Positions 1-8,925 of a stretch of DNA of 28,725 bases are shown here, piece after piece. Position 1 is the first letter of the stretch, and every line of letters begins with the position of its first letter. The stretch covers positions 31,190 through 59,914 of the forward strand of contig CAUYUJ010005627.1 in assembly GCA_963575745.1 (NCBI GenBank), given 5' to 3'. A program made the translations under genes and the position numbers. The notes beneath the pieces were generated by a model. That model had not been told where the DNA came from. It saw only the letters and a list, made by a program, of their open reading frames with translations, and made no database searches. The stretch is from Prorocentrum cordatum (Eukaryota; Sar; Dinophyceae; Prorocentrales; Prorocentraceae).

Positions 1-184
1 CTTGCCCGCGTGCCATGCAACGTGTATACCCACGCCCTCGATACCCGCCCCCTTCGTCTTCGAGCGTACCCCCTTCTGGGGGGATTATTTCTTTTTGCGG
101 GGGCGGGCGGGCTTAGACAAGCGGGCGTGAACGGGCGGGGAATTATTCGGAGGATGGGGCACGCATCTCTTTGCCCACCATTGG

Positions 185-525
185 AATTAGCGCGGGCCCT
201 GCAAGAAGAGGAAGGGGGAGAACGAGGGAGAGTGGGAGGAAGGGAGGGGGAGGGACGAGGCTAAAGGGGAACACGCCAGGAGAGAGGGGGCGAGGAGGGG
301 GGGGAGGGGACGATTGGAGATATAGAGAGAGACAGAGGAGGGAGGAAGGAGGAGGCTGGAGAGGGGAGGGCGAAGAGAGGAGGGAGGAGGGTTATGGGAG
401 GAGGGTGAGGGGAGAGAGGAAGAGGGAGGAGGAGGGTGGATATGAGGGAGAGGGGAGGGAGGAGGGAGGTTGGATGGGGAGGAAGGGGCAGGAGGGTAAG
501 AGTGTGAACGTTCGAGGAAGTCCTA
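185..525 (+). repeat. Purine-rich (GGAGGG/GAGA) tract in F1
   Basis: Almost only A and G on the + strand, in irregular GGAGG, GAGAG and GGGAGGA words. Shorter versions sit at the same place in the other F1 units (about 1440-1530, 1795-1865, 3405-3480 and 6460-6545), so it is part of the element. Open frames through it are rich in Arg, Gly and Glu, or Pro and Ser on the other strand, and are not treated as genes. Confidence 0.8.
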
Positions 526-659
526 GGCGAGGGCGTATTCCTCAAGGAAGAGTTGGGCGGGAGCGGGGGTCCCGAGTACATTGTCGGACGTCTCAGGCGG
601 GAGCGCCGGTCGGGCGGGCGGACCCTGACGGGCGGGTCGGGCGGGCGGGACATTCAAAC

Positions 660-1008
660 GGGATTTTTGCGTAAATTGCGAGGAAGTATTAAGCGAGAGC
701 GCGATTCCTAAGTAAATTGCGAGGGCGTCCTTGGCGCGAGCGTGGTTCCTGAGCGTCGAGAACGCGATGCTGCAATAAATTGCGAGGAAGTCCTAAGCGA
801 GAGCGCCATTCCTGAGTAAATTATGAAGAAGTCTCGGGCGGGAGCAGGGGTCCTGATTAAGGAAGTCTCAAGCGGGAGCGCCGTTCCTGAGTAAAATGTG
901 AGAAAGTCTGAAACCGGAGCGCCCTTCCGGAGTAAATTTTGAGGAAGTCTCAGGCGGGAGCGGGGGTCCTGAGTAAATTGTGAGGAAGTCTCAGGCGGGA
1001 GCCGTTGT
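660..1008 (+). repeat. ~40 bp tandem repeat, F1 body
   Basis: About eight degenerate copies of a unit of about 41 bp containing GCGAGGAAGTC, a variable GAGCG or GGGAGCG core, ATTCCTGA and GTAAATTG. The same unit forms the body of F1 units at about 2005-2210, 3600-3655, 3945-4100, 5010-5265, 6665-6890, 11745-12025 and 12850-13100, and on the other strand at about 6950-7420. It is a diagnostic internal part of F1. Confidence 0.8.
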
Positions 1009-1162
1009 TGTTGTAGTCCGGGGCCCAACAACGCAATCTGATCCGCAAGGCTTTCCCTTCAAAAAACAGGGTGCGAGCCCCGGAGGAAGCACTTCAATTG
1101 AAAAAAACAATGGGCACCGGACAGGGGGGATCAACAATAATTGTTCTTCAGAAATGAGAGTT

Positions 1163-1202
1163 CAACAACAACAACAACAACAACAACAGCAGCAGCAGCA
1201 GC

Positions 1203-1263
<61 letters not shown>

Positions 1264-1290
1264 GCAACAATAGCGACATCAACAACAACA
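1163..1290 (+). repeat. (CAA)n tract with CAG interruptions
   Basis: Follows the F1 unit 1 tail directly. It is about 36 CAA units with a central block of CAG and ends in a less regular CAACAACAACAG that leads into the next F1 head. It encodes poly-Gln, poly-Asn or poly-Thr depending on frame. I read it as the 3' microsatellite tail of the element. Confidence 0.95.
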
Positions 1291-1660
1291 GTCATTTTAA
1301 GATTGCTAACTCTTATTTGCTCGCGTGCCATTCAACACGTATATCCCAAACGCTCGATGCCCGCTCTCTTCGTCTTCGACCGTACCCCCTTTGGAGAATA
1401 CCCTTCTTACCTGCAACGTGTATTTCGTGCAGCCCCTGAGGCAGGGGAAGGGAGGACGGATGGAAGGAAGGGACAACGGGAGGGAGGAGGATGGAGCACG
1501 AGAGAAGAAATAGTAGGAGGGGGGCCAGGAGCAGGAAGCACGTGGCAGAACCAGACGGGCAGATCGGGAGGGTAGACCCCAACAGGCCCCAGGGAAAAGC
1601 ACTTCACTTGCAAAAAATACCATTATTACAGGGGAAGGGGATCAACAACAATCATGTTCA
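1291..1660 (+). mobile_element. F1 repeat unit 2 (short form)
   Basis: It begins with TCATTTTAAGATTGC and the F1 head, then has the purine-rich stretch and the GGGCAGATCGGGAGG patch. The ~40 bp body is missing and it runs straight into a shortened tail (GGGGATCAACAACAATCATG). It has no long (CAA)n; the next head starts almost at once. It is probably an internally deleted copy. Confidence 0.65.
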
Positions 1661-2339
1661 TCATGTTCGCTCTTACCTGCTGGCGTGTCATTCATGACGT
1701 ATATCCCAAACCCTCGAACCCCGCCCCTTCGACCGTACCCCCTTGGGGGTATAATTCTTTAACCTGCAACGTGCACTTCGTGCAGCAACTAAGGCAAGGG
1801 AAGAGAGGACGGATAGAGAAGGGACAAGAGGGAGAGAGGAGGATGGAGCAAGAGAGAGAATAACAGGAGAGGGGCTAGGAGCAGACAACACATGGCAGGA
1901 CCAGACGGGCAGGTCGGGCGGGTAGATCCAAACGGGCGGGTCGGGAAGGCGGGCCCAGGCGGCAAGGTCAAGCAGGCGGGTTGCTGAAGCGTGCGTCCTG
2001 CATGAATCGCGAGGAAGTCTTGAGCAATAGCGCGATTTACGAGTGAGTCTTGAGAAAAATGACAGCGAGAGTGTCATTCCTGAGCGCCGACGGCGCAGCG
2101 TCTGAATAAACTGCGAGAAAGTCCCACGCGGGAGCTCGATTCCCGTATGGAGTGCGAGGAAATCCCGCGCAAGAGCGACTTGGGAATAAATTGTGAAGAT
2201 GTCCCGCGCGGGAGCCGTTGTTGTTGTAAGCCGGGGGTCAGGAACCGGGTGCGAGCCCCGCCAGGAGCACTCTAGCTAAAAAATACCAGGTTTACCCGAG
2301 GGGGATCAACGAGACTCCTTCCTTTAGAAATAAGAACTC
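1661..2339 (+). mobile_element. F1 repeat unit 3
   Basis: Head at about 1661-1770, purine stretch, GCGGGCGGGTCGGG patch (about 1905-1980), ~40 bp body (about 2005-2210), and a tail starting at GCCGTTGTTGTTGTAA and ending with a diverged GGGGGATCAACGAGACTCC and TTTAGAAATAAGAACTC. The tail differs from the family consensus more than the others do, and it is followed by poly(A) where the others have (CAA)n. Confidence 0.7.
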
Positions 2340-2347
2340 AAAAAAAA

Positions 2348-2419
<72 letters not shown>

Positions 2420-2439
2420 AACAACAACAACAACAACAA
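2340..2439 (+). repeat. Poly(A) run followed by (CAA)7
   Basis: About 78 A residues with one C near the start, then about seven CAA units. It sits where all other F1 units carry only (CAA)n. It could be a true A-tail on a retroposed copy or slippage within the microsatellite. A homopolymer this long is also prone to assembly error, so its length is not reliable. Confidence 0.9.
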
Positions 2440-2462
2440 TCACTTTACCCGAACGCTCAGTG

Positions 2463-3239
2463 TTCTCACCAGTGCCAGGGTTTTCATGCGACGCCAGCCA
2501 ATACCCCCACTTTGTGGGGGGGCAGTGCAAGCTCTACCAAATATCCACACGACTCTTCGCCACCACCCACACCCAGCTTCCCGCCCTATGACGTTCGGAC
2601 ACTTCACTTCGTGGCCTGCGGACGACCGTGGCTACTACACTGGCGTGGAGTACACACCCACAGAAGTTGTTAAGCCTACGTTCGTACACCCACAGAAGTT
2701 GTTAAGCCTTGTTAACCCACAGAAGTTGTTAAGCCTTCCACAGAACATCTGTTGCATATGATGCATATGGTACATGATACACATGATACGTACTCACAAG
2801 ATAGTTGCTCGCAAAAGCCCGTTTGACAGAAATGTTTAAAAAGTGTTGGGTTTCCTACGAATCCGCAAGAGCGCGCGGGATGAGATTTTGACAATTTTTT
2901 GTTGAAAAACCATTGGTTTTTTGATGTTTTTATGTTAAAATCGCTGCGAACACTAAGGTTTTGGAAGGATTTCGTCTTGCGCGCGCGAATGTCCACTTTA
3001 CCTTATTTTTTGCAAGGGATTCTTGAAATTTGATTATATTAGAACAAGAAATGTCATTTTCTATTGTTTTTTTGCAAGGGAAAGCGGATTACAACAAAAC
3101 AACCGGATCCTGTACACACCCTCTTTTCTGAGGCTTCCTCACGAAAATGATGAAAATGTAGCTGCGGCCTAGGCGGCGCAGGGGGGGCGCGCACCAGGGG
3201 GCCCAACAATAATTATTCTTTAGAATAAATAATGTTCAA
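2463..3239 (+). mobile_element. F2 repeat copy 1 (rearranged centre)
   Basis: It starts at TTCTCACCAGTGCCAGGG and ends at CAACAATAATTATTCTTTAG and TTCAACAGCAAC, as the other F2 copies do. About 180 bp in the centre (the GCGGCCGACGACGACGG block of the other copies) are replaced by three 21 bp repeats and an ATG/CAT-rich stretch. The first ~30 bp also differ (AATCACTTTACCCGAACGCT where others have TTACTAGCACGTGGGG). Its 3' part belongs with copies 2 and 3. No credible protein is encoded. Confidence 0.8.
2657..2736 (+). repeat. Three 21 bp repeats within F2 copy 1
   Basis: Three exact copies of a 21-mer containing CACAGAAGTTGTTAAGCC, at 2657-2677, 2689-2709 and 2716-2736. The two spacers differ (11 and 6 bp). 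The motif is absent from the other four F2 copies. It is followed by a short ATG/CAT-alternating stretch (about 2750-2790). Confidence 0.95.
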
Positions 3240-3659
3240 CAGCAACAGCAACAGCAACAACAACAACAGTCATTTTAAGACTATTCGCTCCTATCTGCTC
3301 ACGTGCCAATCATTACGTATATCCCAAACCCTCGGTACCCGCCCTCGTCGTCTTCGATCGTACCCCCTTGGGGGCATATCTTCCTTACCTGCCACGTGTA
3401 AGGGAAGAGAGACGGGTGAAAGGGGGAGTGAGAAGAATGGAGCACGAGACGAATTAGCAGGAGGGGGGCAAGGAGCAGAAAACAAGTGGTAGAACCAATC
3501 GGGCAGATCGGGTGGGCAGACCCATAGCGGGCAGGTCGGGAAGGCGGGCCCAAGCGACGAGGTCGAGCAGGCGGGTTGCTGAAGCGTGGGCCCTGCATGA
3601 ATCGCGAGGAAGTCTCGAGCGATAACGCGATTCCCAAGTAAATCATGAGAAAAGCCAGC

Positions 3660-3940
3660 GCGGGCCACGAAGCGCATAAAATCCGAGGCCACAGAGGGCA
3701 GCGACGGGGCCGCTGAGGGCAGCACCGGAGCCACGAAGGGCAGCGAGGGGGCCACGAAGGGCGAGAGCAGGGCCACGAAGGGCCTGCATAGGGGGCCACG
3801 ACGGGAGCGAGCGGGGGCCAGGAAGGGCATCCTTTTTCGGGGCCACAAAGGGCGACAGCGGGGCCACTGAGGGCAGCAAAAGGGCCACGAAAGGCAGCGA
3901 GGGGGCCACGAAGGGCGACAGCGGGGCTACGAAGGGCATG
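3660..3940 (+). repeat. GCCACGAAGGGC minisatellite, array 1
   Basis: About 13 monomers of 21-26 bp built on GCCACGAAGGGCAGCGAGGG or GCCACGAAGGGCGACAGCGG. It interrupts the ~40 bp body of F1 unit 4. The same monomer types occur at 4105-4860, 11000-11745 and 12605-12835. Confidence 0.9.
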
Positions 3941-4104
3941 TGTATGGTTGCGAGGAAGTCCAAAGCGTGAGCGCGATTCTCAAATGAATTGTGAGGAGGT
4001 ATCAGGCGGGAGCCGCGATTCGGTGGTAAATTGCAACGAATCTGAGCGAGAGCGCGATTCCTCAATAAATTGCAAGGAAGTATCAGGCGGGAGCCGTTGT
4101 TGGC

Positions 4105-4860
4105 GCGGGCCACGCTGGGCGCGAACGAGCGGGGGCCCCGAAGGGCATACGTATAGAGGGCCGCAGAGGGCAGCGACGGGGCCGCTGAGGGCAGAAACGG
4201 GGCCACGAAGGGTAGAGAGGGGGCCACGAAGTGCGACAGCGGGGCCACGAAGGGCATGCATATGGGGCCACGACGGGCGCGAACGAGCGGGGGCCACAAA
4301 GGGCATTCGCATATGGGGCCACAAAGGGCGACAGCGGAGCCACTGAGCGCAGAAAGTGGGCCACGAATAGCAGCGAGAGGGCCACGAAGGGCGACAGCGG
4401 GGCGACGAAACGCATGCGTATGAGACCACGACGGGCGCGAGCGAGCGGGGGCCACGAAGGGCATATAATGCGGGGCCACAAAGGGAAGCGACGGGGCCTC
4501 TGAGGGCAGAAACGGGGCCACGAAGGGCAGAGAGGGGGCCACGAAGGGCGACAGCGGGGCCACGAAGGCCACGCATATGGGGCCACGACGGGCGTGAACG
4601 AGCGGGGGCCACGAAGGGCATTCGTATATGGTGCCACAGAGGGCGGCAGCGGGGCCACTGAGGGCAGCAAAGGGGCCACGAAGGGCAGCGAGAGGGCCAC
4701 GAAGGGCGACAGCGGAGCTGCGAAGGGCATGCGTATAGGGGCCACGATGGGCGCGAGCGAGCGGGGGCCACGAAGGGTATAGAATGCGGGGCCACAATGG
4801 GCAGCGACGGGGCCACTGAGGGCAGCAACGGGGCCACGAAGGGCAGCGAGCGAAGGCGAC
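4105..4860 (+). repeat. GCCACGAAGGGC minisatellite with ~158 bp higher-order unit
   Basis: Monomers of 21-26 bp are ordered into a higher-order unit. The long monomer with GGGCGCGAACGAGCGG recurs at 4109, 4267, 4425, 4582 and 4741, spacings of 157-159 bp. Each unit then runs through a GCATACGTATA-type monomer, a GCAGCGACGG monomer, a GCAGAAACGG monomer, two AGGGCAGCGAGGG/GCGACAGCGG monomers and a GCATGCATATGG monomer. Confidence 0.9.
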
Positions 4861-5418
4861 CGCGGAACCAGTACGGGCAGCGAGGGGCATCGAAGGCGGG
4901 CGAAAGGCAGCGAGCGGCGACTGCAGTCCCTAACGGGCTGGTCGGGCGGGCACGCCCAGACGGGCGGGTCGAGCGGGCGGGTCATTGAAGTGTAAATTCT
5001 GCTTGAACCGCCAAGCAATATTTAGCGGGAGCGCGATTCCTGAGTGTCGAGGAGCGGCATCTGAATAAATTGTAAAGAAGTATCAAGCGGGAGCCGCAAT
5101 TCGGCAGTAAGTTGCGAGGAAGTCCCAAGCGAGAGCGCGATTCTTCAATAAACCGTGCGGAAGTCTCAAACGGGAGCCGCGATCCGGTAGTAAATTGCAA
5201 GGGAGTCCCAAGCGAGAGCGCGATTCTTCAATACATTGTGAGGAAGTATCAGGCGGGAGCCGTTGTTGTTGTAAACCGAGGGCCGACTTCGCAGTTTGAC
5301 CCTCAAGACTTCCTTGAAAAAAACAAGGTGCGAGCCCTGGGAAGGGCGCTTCAATCGAAAAAAAACAATGTGCACCAGACGGGGGGGATCAATAATAATT
5401 AGTCTTCAAAAATGAAAG

Positions 5419-5425
5419 TTCAACG

Positions 5426-5483
<58 letters not shown>
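5419..5483 (+). repeat. (CAA)n tract
   Basis: About 20 CAA units after the tail of F1 unit 4, running directly into TTACTAGCACGTGGGG, the start of F2 copy 2. Confidence 0.95.
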
Positions 5484-5484
<1 letters not shown>

Positions 5485-6249
5485 TACTAGCACGTGGGGA
5501 CACTCCGTTCTCACCAGTGCCAGGGTTTTCATAGGAGGCGGGCAATACCCCCACTTTGTGGGGGGGCCGGTTCAAGCTCTACCAAATTTCCAAACGACTC
5601 TTCGCCACCACCCACACCCAGCTTCCCGCCCTATGACGTTCGGACACTTCACTTCGTGGCATGCGGACGACCGTGGCTACTATTCAGGGCCCCGCGGCCG
5701 ACGACGACGGCGTGCGCGCGCGAAGAAAAAACGAATGTGTCCCGCATGGTATTATTTGACAGGGATGATGGCCCTGGCAGGTGCGCAACCGTTGTTGCAG
5801 AAGTTCGAAAAAGTTGCTCGCAAAAGCCCGTTTGACAGAAATGTTTAAAAAGTGTTGGGTTTCCTACGAATCCGCAAGAGCGCGCGGGATGAAATTTTGA
5901 CAATTTTTTTTTTGAAAAACCATTGGTTTTTTGATGTTTTTATATTAAAATCGCTACGAAAACTAAGGTTTTGGAAGGATTTCGTCTTGCGCGCGCGAAT
6001 GCCCACTTTACCTTTATTTTTTGCAAGGGATTCTTGAAATTTGGATATGTTAGAACAAGAAATTTCATTTTATAGTGTTTTTTGCAAGGGAAAGCGGGCG
6101 TCAACAAAACAACCGGATCTGGATGACATCGTTTTGCCTGAGGCTTCCTCACGAAAATGATGAAAACGTGGCTGCGGCCTAGGCGCGGCGAGGGGGGCGT
6201 GCACCAGGGGGCCCAACAATAATTATTCTTTAGAAGTAATAATATTCAA
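5484..6249 (+). mobile_element. F2 repeat copy 2
   Basis: A standard F2 copy of about 766 bp. It starts TTACTAGCACGTGGGGACAC, has CCCCCACTTTGTGGGGGG with the GGTTCAAGCTCTACC motif just after, a GC-rich centre, then an AT-rich half with GTTTGACAGAAATG and TTGCAAGGGATTCTTG. It ends CAACAATAATTATTCTTTAG then TTCAAC. Open frames of 80-118 codons lie in three frames in nearly every copy, as expected from DNA-level identity, and none looks like a known protein. GGTTCAAGCTC resembles a pol III B box, but I find no paired T-arm and no good A box. Confidence 0.85.
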
Positions 6250-6319
6250 CGACGATTGCAATTACAATTACAATTACAAGCACAAGTACAAGTACACTTA
6301 CAACAACAACACTTGTAAA
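6250..6319 (+). repeat. Imperfect CAATTA/CAAGTA/CAA tract
   Basis: Follows F2 copy 2 where (CAA)n is expected. It contains CAATTA repeated three times, ACAAGT repeats, then CAACAACAACAC. It is a degenerate relative of the (CAA)n tails and leads into the head of F1 unit 5. Confidence 0.85.
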
Positions 6320-6892
6320 AATCAGGCTGGTCGCTCTGATCTGCTCGCGTGCCGTCCATCACGTGTATCCCAAACCCTCGATACCCAGTCTTCGATCGTA
6401 TCCCCTTGGGGGTATATCTTTCTCACCGGCAACGTGCATTTCGTGCAGCCCCTAAGGCAGGGGAAGAGAGGACGGATGGAAGGAATGGACAAGAGGGAGA
6501 GAGAGGAGGATGAAGCGAGAGAGAGAGAGAGAGTACCAGGGGGGCCAGAAGCAGAAAACAACTGGCAAAACCGGACGGGCAGATCGGGCGGGTAGACCCT
6601 AACGGGCGGGTCGGAAAGGTGGGCCCAGACGGCCAGGTCGAGCAGACGAGTTGCTGAACCGTGCGTCCTGCATGAATCGCGAGGACGTCTCGAGCAATAA
6701 CGCGATTCCCAAATGAACCGTCAAGAAATCCAAACGGGGAGCGTGATTCGTGAGTGTCGACGGCGCGGCGCCTGAATAAAGTGCAAGGAAGTCCCACGCG
6801 AGAGCGCGATTCCTGTATAAATTGTAAGAAAGTCCCGCGCGAAAGCACGACTTGGGAATACATTGTTAAGAAACATCAGGCGGGAGCCGTTG
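6320..6892 (+). mobile_element. F1 repeat unit 5 (3' end lost)
   Basis: F1 head (about 6328-6440), purine stretch, GCGGGCGGGTCGG patch and ~40 bp body, ending at AGGCGGGAGCCGTTG. The tail expected after that point is missing, because the inverted unit 6 begins there and shares the GTTG at the junction. Confidence 0.7.
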
Positions 6893-7557
6893 ATTCATTT
6901 CTGGAGAATAACTATTGTTGATCTCCAAAAACGGTTCCGCGCGCTCTCGACTCGACGCCGGCTACATTTTCTCTGCAAACGAGGCTCCCGCTCGAGCGTT
7001 GGCTTAAGCCTAACTGTGGGCCCTTGGAGGCCCAGCTACGACGACAACGGCTCCCGCTCGATACTTCCTCACGGTTTGCCCCGAGACACCCTGGCCAGAG
7101 AGGCTCCCGAACTCAGGAAAGGCGCTCTCGCTCGAGACTTCCTCGCACTTCAATCAAGTCGGCGGAGGCCCAGCCACGACGACAAGGGCTCCTGCTCACA
7201 ATTTACTCCGATAGCCCCTGGCCGAGAAGGCCCCAGAACTCAGGAACTGCGCTCTCGCTCGAAACATGTTCGTAATTCAGGCAGGTTGGTAGAGGCCCAC
7301 ACACGGCGACCAGGGTTCCCGTTCGATGCGATATTTCTCCATATGTATTCCGAGAGCCCCTGGCCAGAGAGGCCCCCGAACTCGGGAACGGCGCTCTCGC
7401 TCGAGACTTCGTCGCATTTCAGTCAGTGGCCGACAAAGAAGAGATTCCCCCGAAAGGGGGTGCAATCGAAGACGAAGTGGGCGGGTATCGAGGGTTGGGG
7501 TATACGGAATGCAAGACACGCGTGCCAGTAAGAGCGAACAGTCTTAAACTGATTGTT
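6891..7557 (-). mobile_element. F1 repeat unit 6, inverted
   Basis: Read on the minus strand from 7557 down it has the F1 start (AATCAGTTTAAGACTGTTCG), the head with CCCTCGATACCCGCCC, a body of F1-like GAGCGGGAGC words, and the tail GATCAACAATAGTTATTC near 6910. Its body also has a longer internal repeat seen on + at about 7082-7145, 7205-7270 and 7345-7415 (CCCTGGCCAGAGAGGC and GGCGCTCTCGCTCGAGAC). It is the only F1 or F2 copy in this orientation, and it has almost no (TTG)n at its 3' end. Confidence 0.7.
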
Positions 7558-7560
7558 GCT

Positions 7561-7599
<39 letters not shown>

Positions 7600-7622
7600 C
7601 ACAACAACAACAACAACAACAA
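7561..7622 (+). repeat. (CAA)n tract with one CAC break
   Basis: About 20 CAA units between the 5' end of the inverted F1 unit and F2 copy 3. Here the microsatellite abuts an element head and not a tail. Confidence 0.95.
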
Positions 7623-7632
7623 TCATTTAAGA

Positions 7633-8396
7633 CTGGGGACACTCCGTTCTCACCAGTGCCAGGGTTTTCATAGGAGGCGGGCAATACCCCCACTTTGTGG
7701 GGGGGCCGGTTCAAGCTCTACCAAATTTCCATACGACTCTTCGCCACCACCCACACCCAGCTTCCCGCCCTATGACGTTCGGACACTTCACTTCGTGGCA
7801 TGCGGACGACCGTGGCTACTATTCAGGGCCCCGCGGCCGACGACGACGGCGTGCGCGCGCGAAGAAAAAACGAATGTGTCCAATATGGTATTATTTGACA
7901 GGGATGATGGCCCTGGCATGCGCGCAACCGTTGTTGCAGAAGTTCGAAGCACGTGAAAAAGTTGCTCGCAAGAGCCCGTTTGACAGAAATGTTGAAAAAA
8001 ATATTGGGTTTCCTCAGAAATCCGCAAGAGCGCGCAAGATGAATTTTTGAAACTTTTTTTTTGAAAAACCATTGGGTTTTTCATGTTTTTATGTTAAAAT
8101 CGCTACGAAAACTAAGGTTTTGGAAGGATTTCATCTTGCGCGCGCGAGTGTGCACTTCGTGTCACTTTTTCAAAGGATTCTTGAAGTTTGGTTATGTTAG
8201 AACAAGAAATGTCATTTTATAGTGTTTTTTGCAAGGGAAAGCGGGCGTCAACAAAACAACCGGATCCGGACACCCATGTTTTGCCTGAGACTTCCTCACG
8301 AAAATGATGAAAATGTGGCTGCGGCCTAGGCGCGGCGAGGGGGCCGCGCTCCAGGGGTCCCAACAATAATTATTCTTTAGAATAAATAATGTTCAA
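7633..8396 (+). mobile_element. F2 repeat copy 3
   Basis: A full F2 copy of about 764 bp. It differs at its start: F1-like ATCATTTAAGACT replaces TTACTAGCACGT just before GGGGACACTCCGTTC. It has a small insertion near 7947 (GCACGTG) and several changes in the AT-rich half. The end is standard (CAACAATAATTATTCTTTAG, TTCAAC). No credible protein. Confidence 0.85.
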
Positions 8397-8516
8397 CAAC
8401 AACAACAAGGAAAAGGCGTGCGTGAGAGCCCCGTGCGCTCTAGCCGTCCGGACCCGCCCTCGCCTTATTGCGAAGGCTGCGCTCAGAGCCCCGTGGACGC
8501 ATTCTGACCCCCCCCC

Positions 8517-8547
<31 letters not shown>

Positions 8548-8575
8548 CAGCACCCCCCCCAAAAAACAACTGGAA
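8397..8575. repeat. Short spacer with (CAA)4 and (CAGCAA)n
   Basis: A brief CAA run, then about 100 bp with a twice-used word (AGAGCCCCGTG at about 8426 and 8486), a poly-C run and AGCAACAGCAACAGCAACAG at about 8518-8545. No gene seen. Confidence 0.7.
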
Positions 8576-8925
8576 CTCCATTGGACTCCCTTACGGACCG
8601 CCGAAGGCCACAGCGGCTGCGCCCATTTCGGCACACCCTTCACGAGGATCGTGGCCCCTAATCGGGTACCTCCACCGGAACTCAAGCGGCTGCGCCCATT
8701 TCGACACACCCCTCACGTGGATCGTGGCCCGCCATCGGGGAGCTCCGCCGAAGGCCCCAGCGGCTGCGCCCATTTCGGCACACTCCTCACGTGGATCGTG
8801 GCCCCCAATCGGGGAGCTCCGCCGAAGGCCCCAGCGGCTGCGTCAATTTCGGCACACCCCTCACGAGGATCGTGGCCCCCCTCGGGAAGCTCCGCCGAAG
8901 GCCCCAGCGGCCGCGCCAATTTCGG
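8576..8925 (-). repeat. ~74 bp minisatellite
   Basis: Four to five copies of a ~74 bp unit containing CCGAAGGCCCCAGCGGCTGC, CATTTCGGCACACC, CTCACGTGGATCGTGGCCCC and CGGGGAGCTCCG. Its reverse complement matches the 90 bp array at 14336-15215 word for word (CTGGGGCCT, GGAGCTCCC, GGGGCCACGA, GTGAGGGGTGTGCCGAAATG), minus about 16 bp per unit. The two arrays are therefore homologous and inverted. Confidence 0.85.

Larger units (their letters stand above)
1..1162 (+). mobile_element. F1 repeat unit 1 (left end cut by window)
   Basis: The window opens inside the F1 head (the GCGTGCCATNCAACNCGTAT and CCCTCGATACCCGCCC motifs, then TCGTCTTCGA and a run of Cs and Gs). After it come a purine-rich stretch (about 185-520), a short GCGGGC-rich patch (about 600-655), a ~40 bp tandem body (about 660-1005) and the F1 tail (GGGGGGATCAACAATAATTG, then TTCAGAAATGA and TTCAAC). 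The same order recurs in the other F1 units. I see no convincing protein in it; the open frames follow the repeats. It is probably a non-autonomous interspersed element, judged from copy structure and not from a known family. Confidence 0.7.
3269..5418 (+). mobile_element. F1 repeat unit 4 (expanded by minisatellites)
   Basis: Head at 3269-3380, a short purine part, a GCGGGC patch (about 3500-3590), then the ~40 bp body interrupted twice by the GCCACGAAGGGC minisatellite, a second GCGGGC patch (about 4925-4985), more body (about 5010-5265) and a good tail ending in GGGGGGATCAATAATAATTA and TTCAAC. A short (CAG/CAA)n at 3238-3268 precedes it. The long minus-strand frames here, rich in the words PFVAP and PSWP, are translations of the minisatellite and are not genes. 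Confidence 0.75.

Noticed and set aside
3643-5018. Minus-strand frames of 280-415 codons with PFVAPLSPFVAP-type repeats
   Set aside because: They are direct translations of the GCCACGAAGGGC minisatellite in three overlapping frames, with no domain and no independent coding signal.
5560-5590. GGTTCAAGCTCTACC in F2 as a tRNA-derived SINE head
   Set aside because: It matches a B box in sequence, but no T-stem pairs around it and no A box lies at the proper distance.
5494-5848. The recurring 96 and 113 codon frames in each F2 copy as a conserved gene
   Set aside because: Overlapping frames on both strands are equally conserved, and copy 1 lacks the middle; this is repeat identity.
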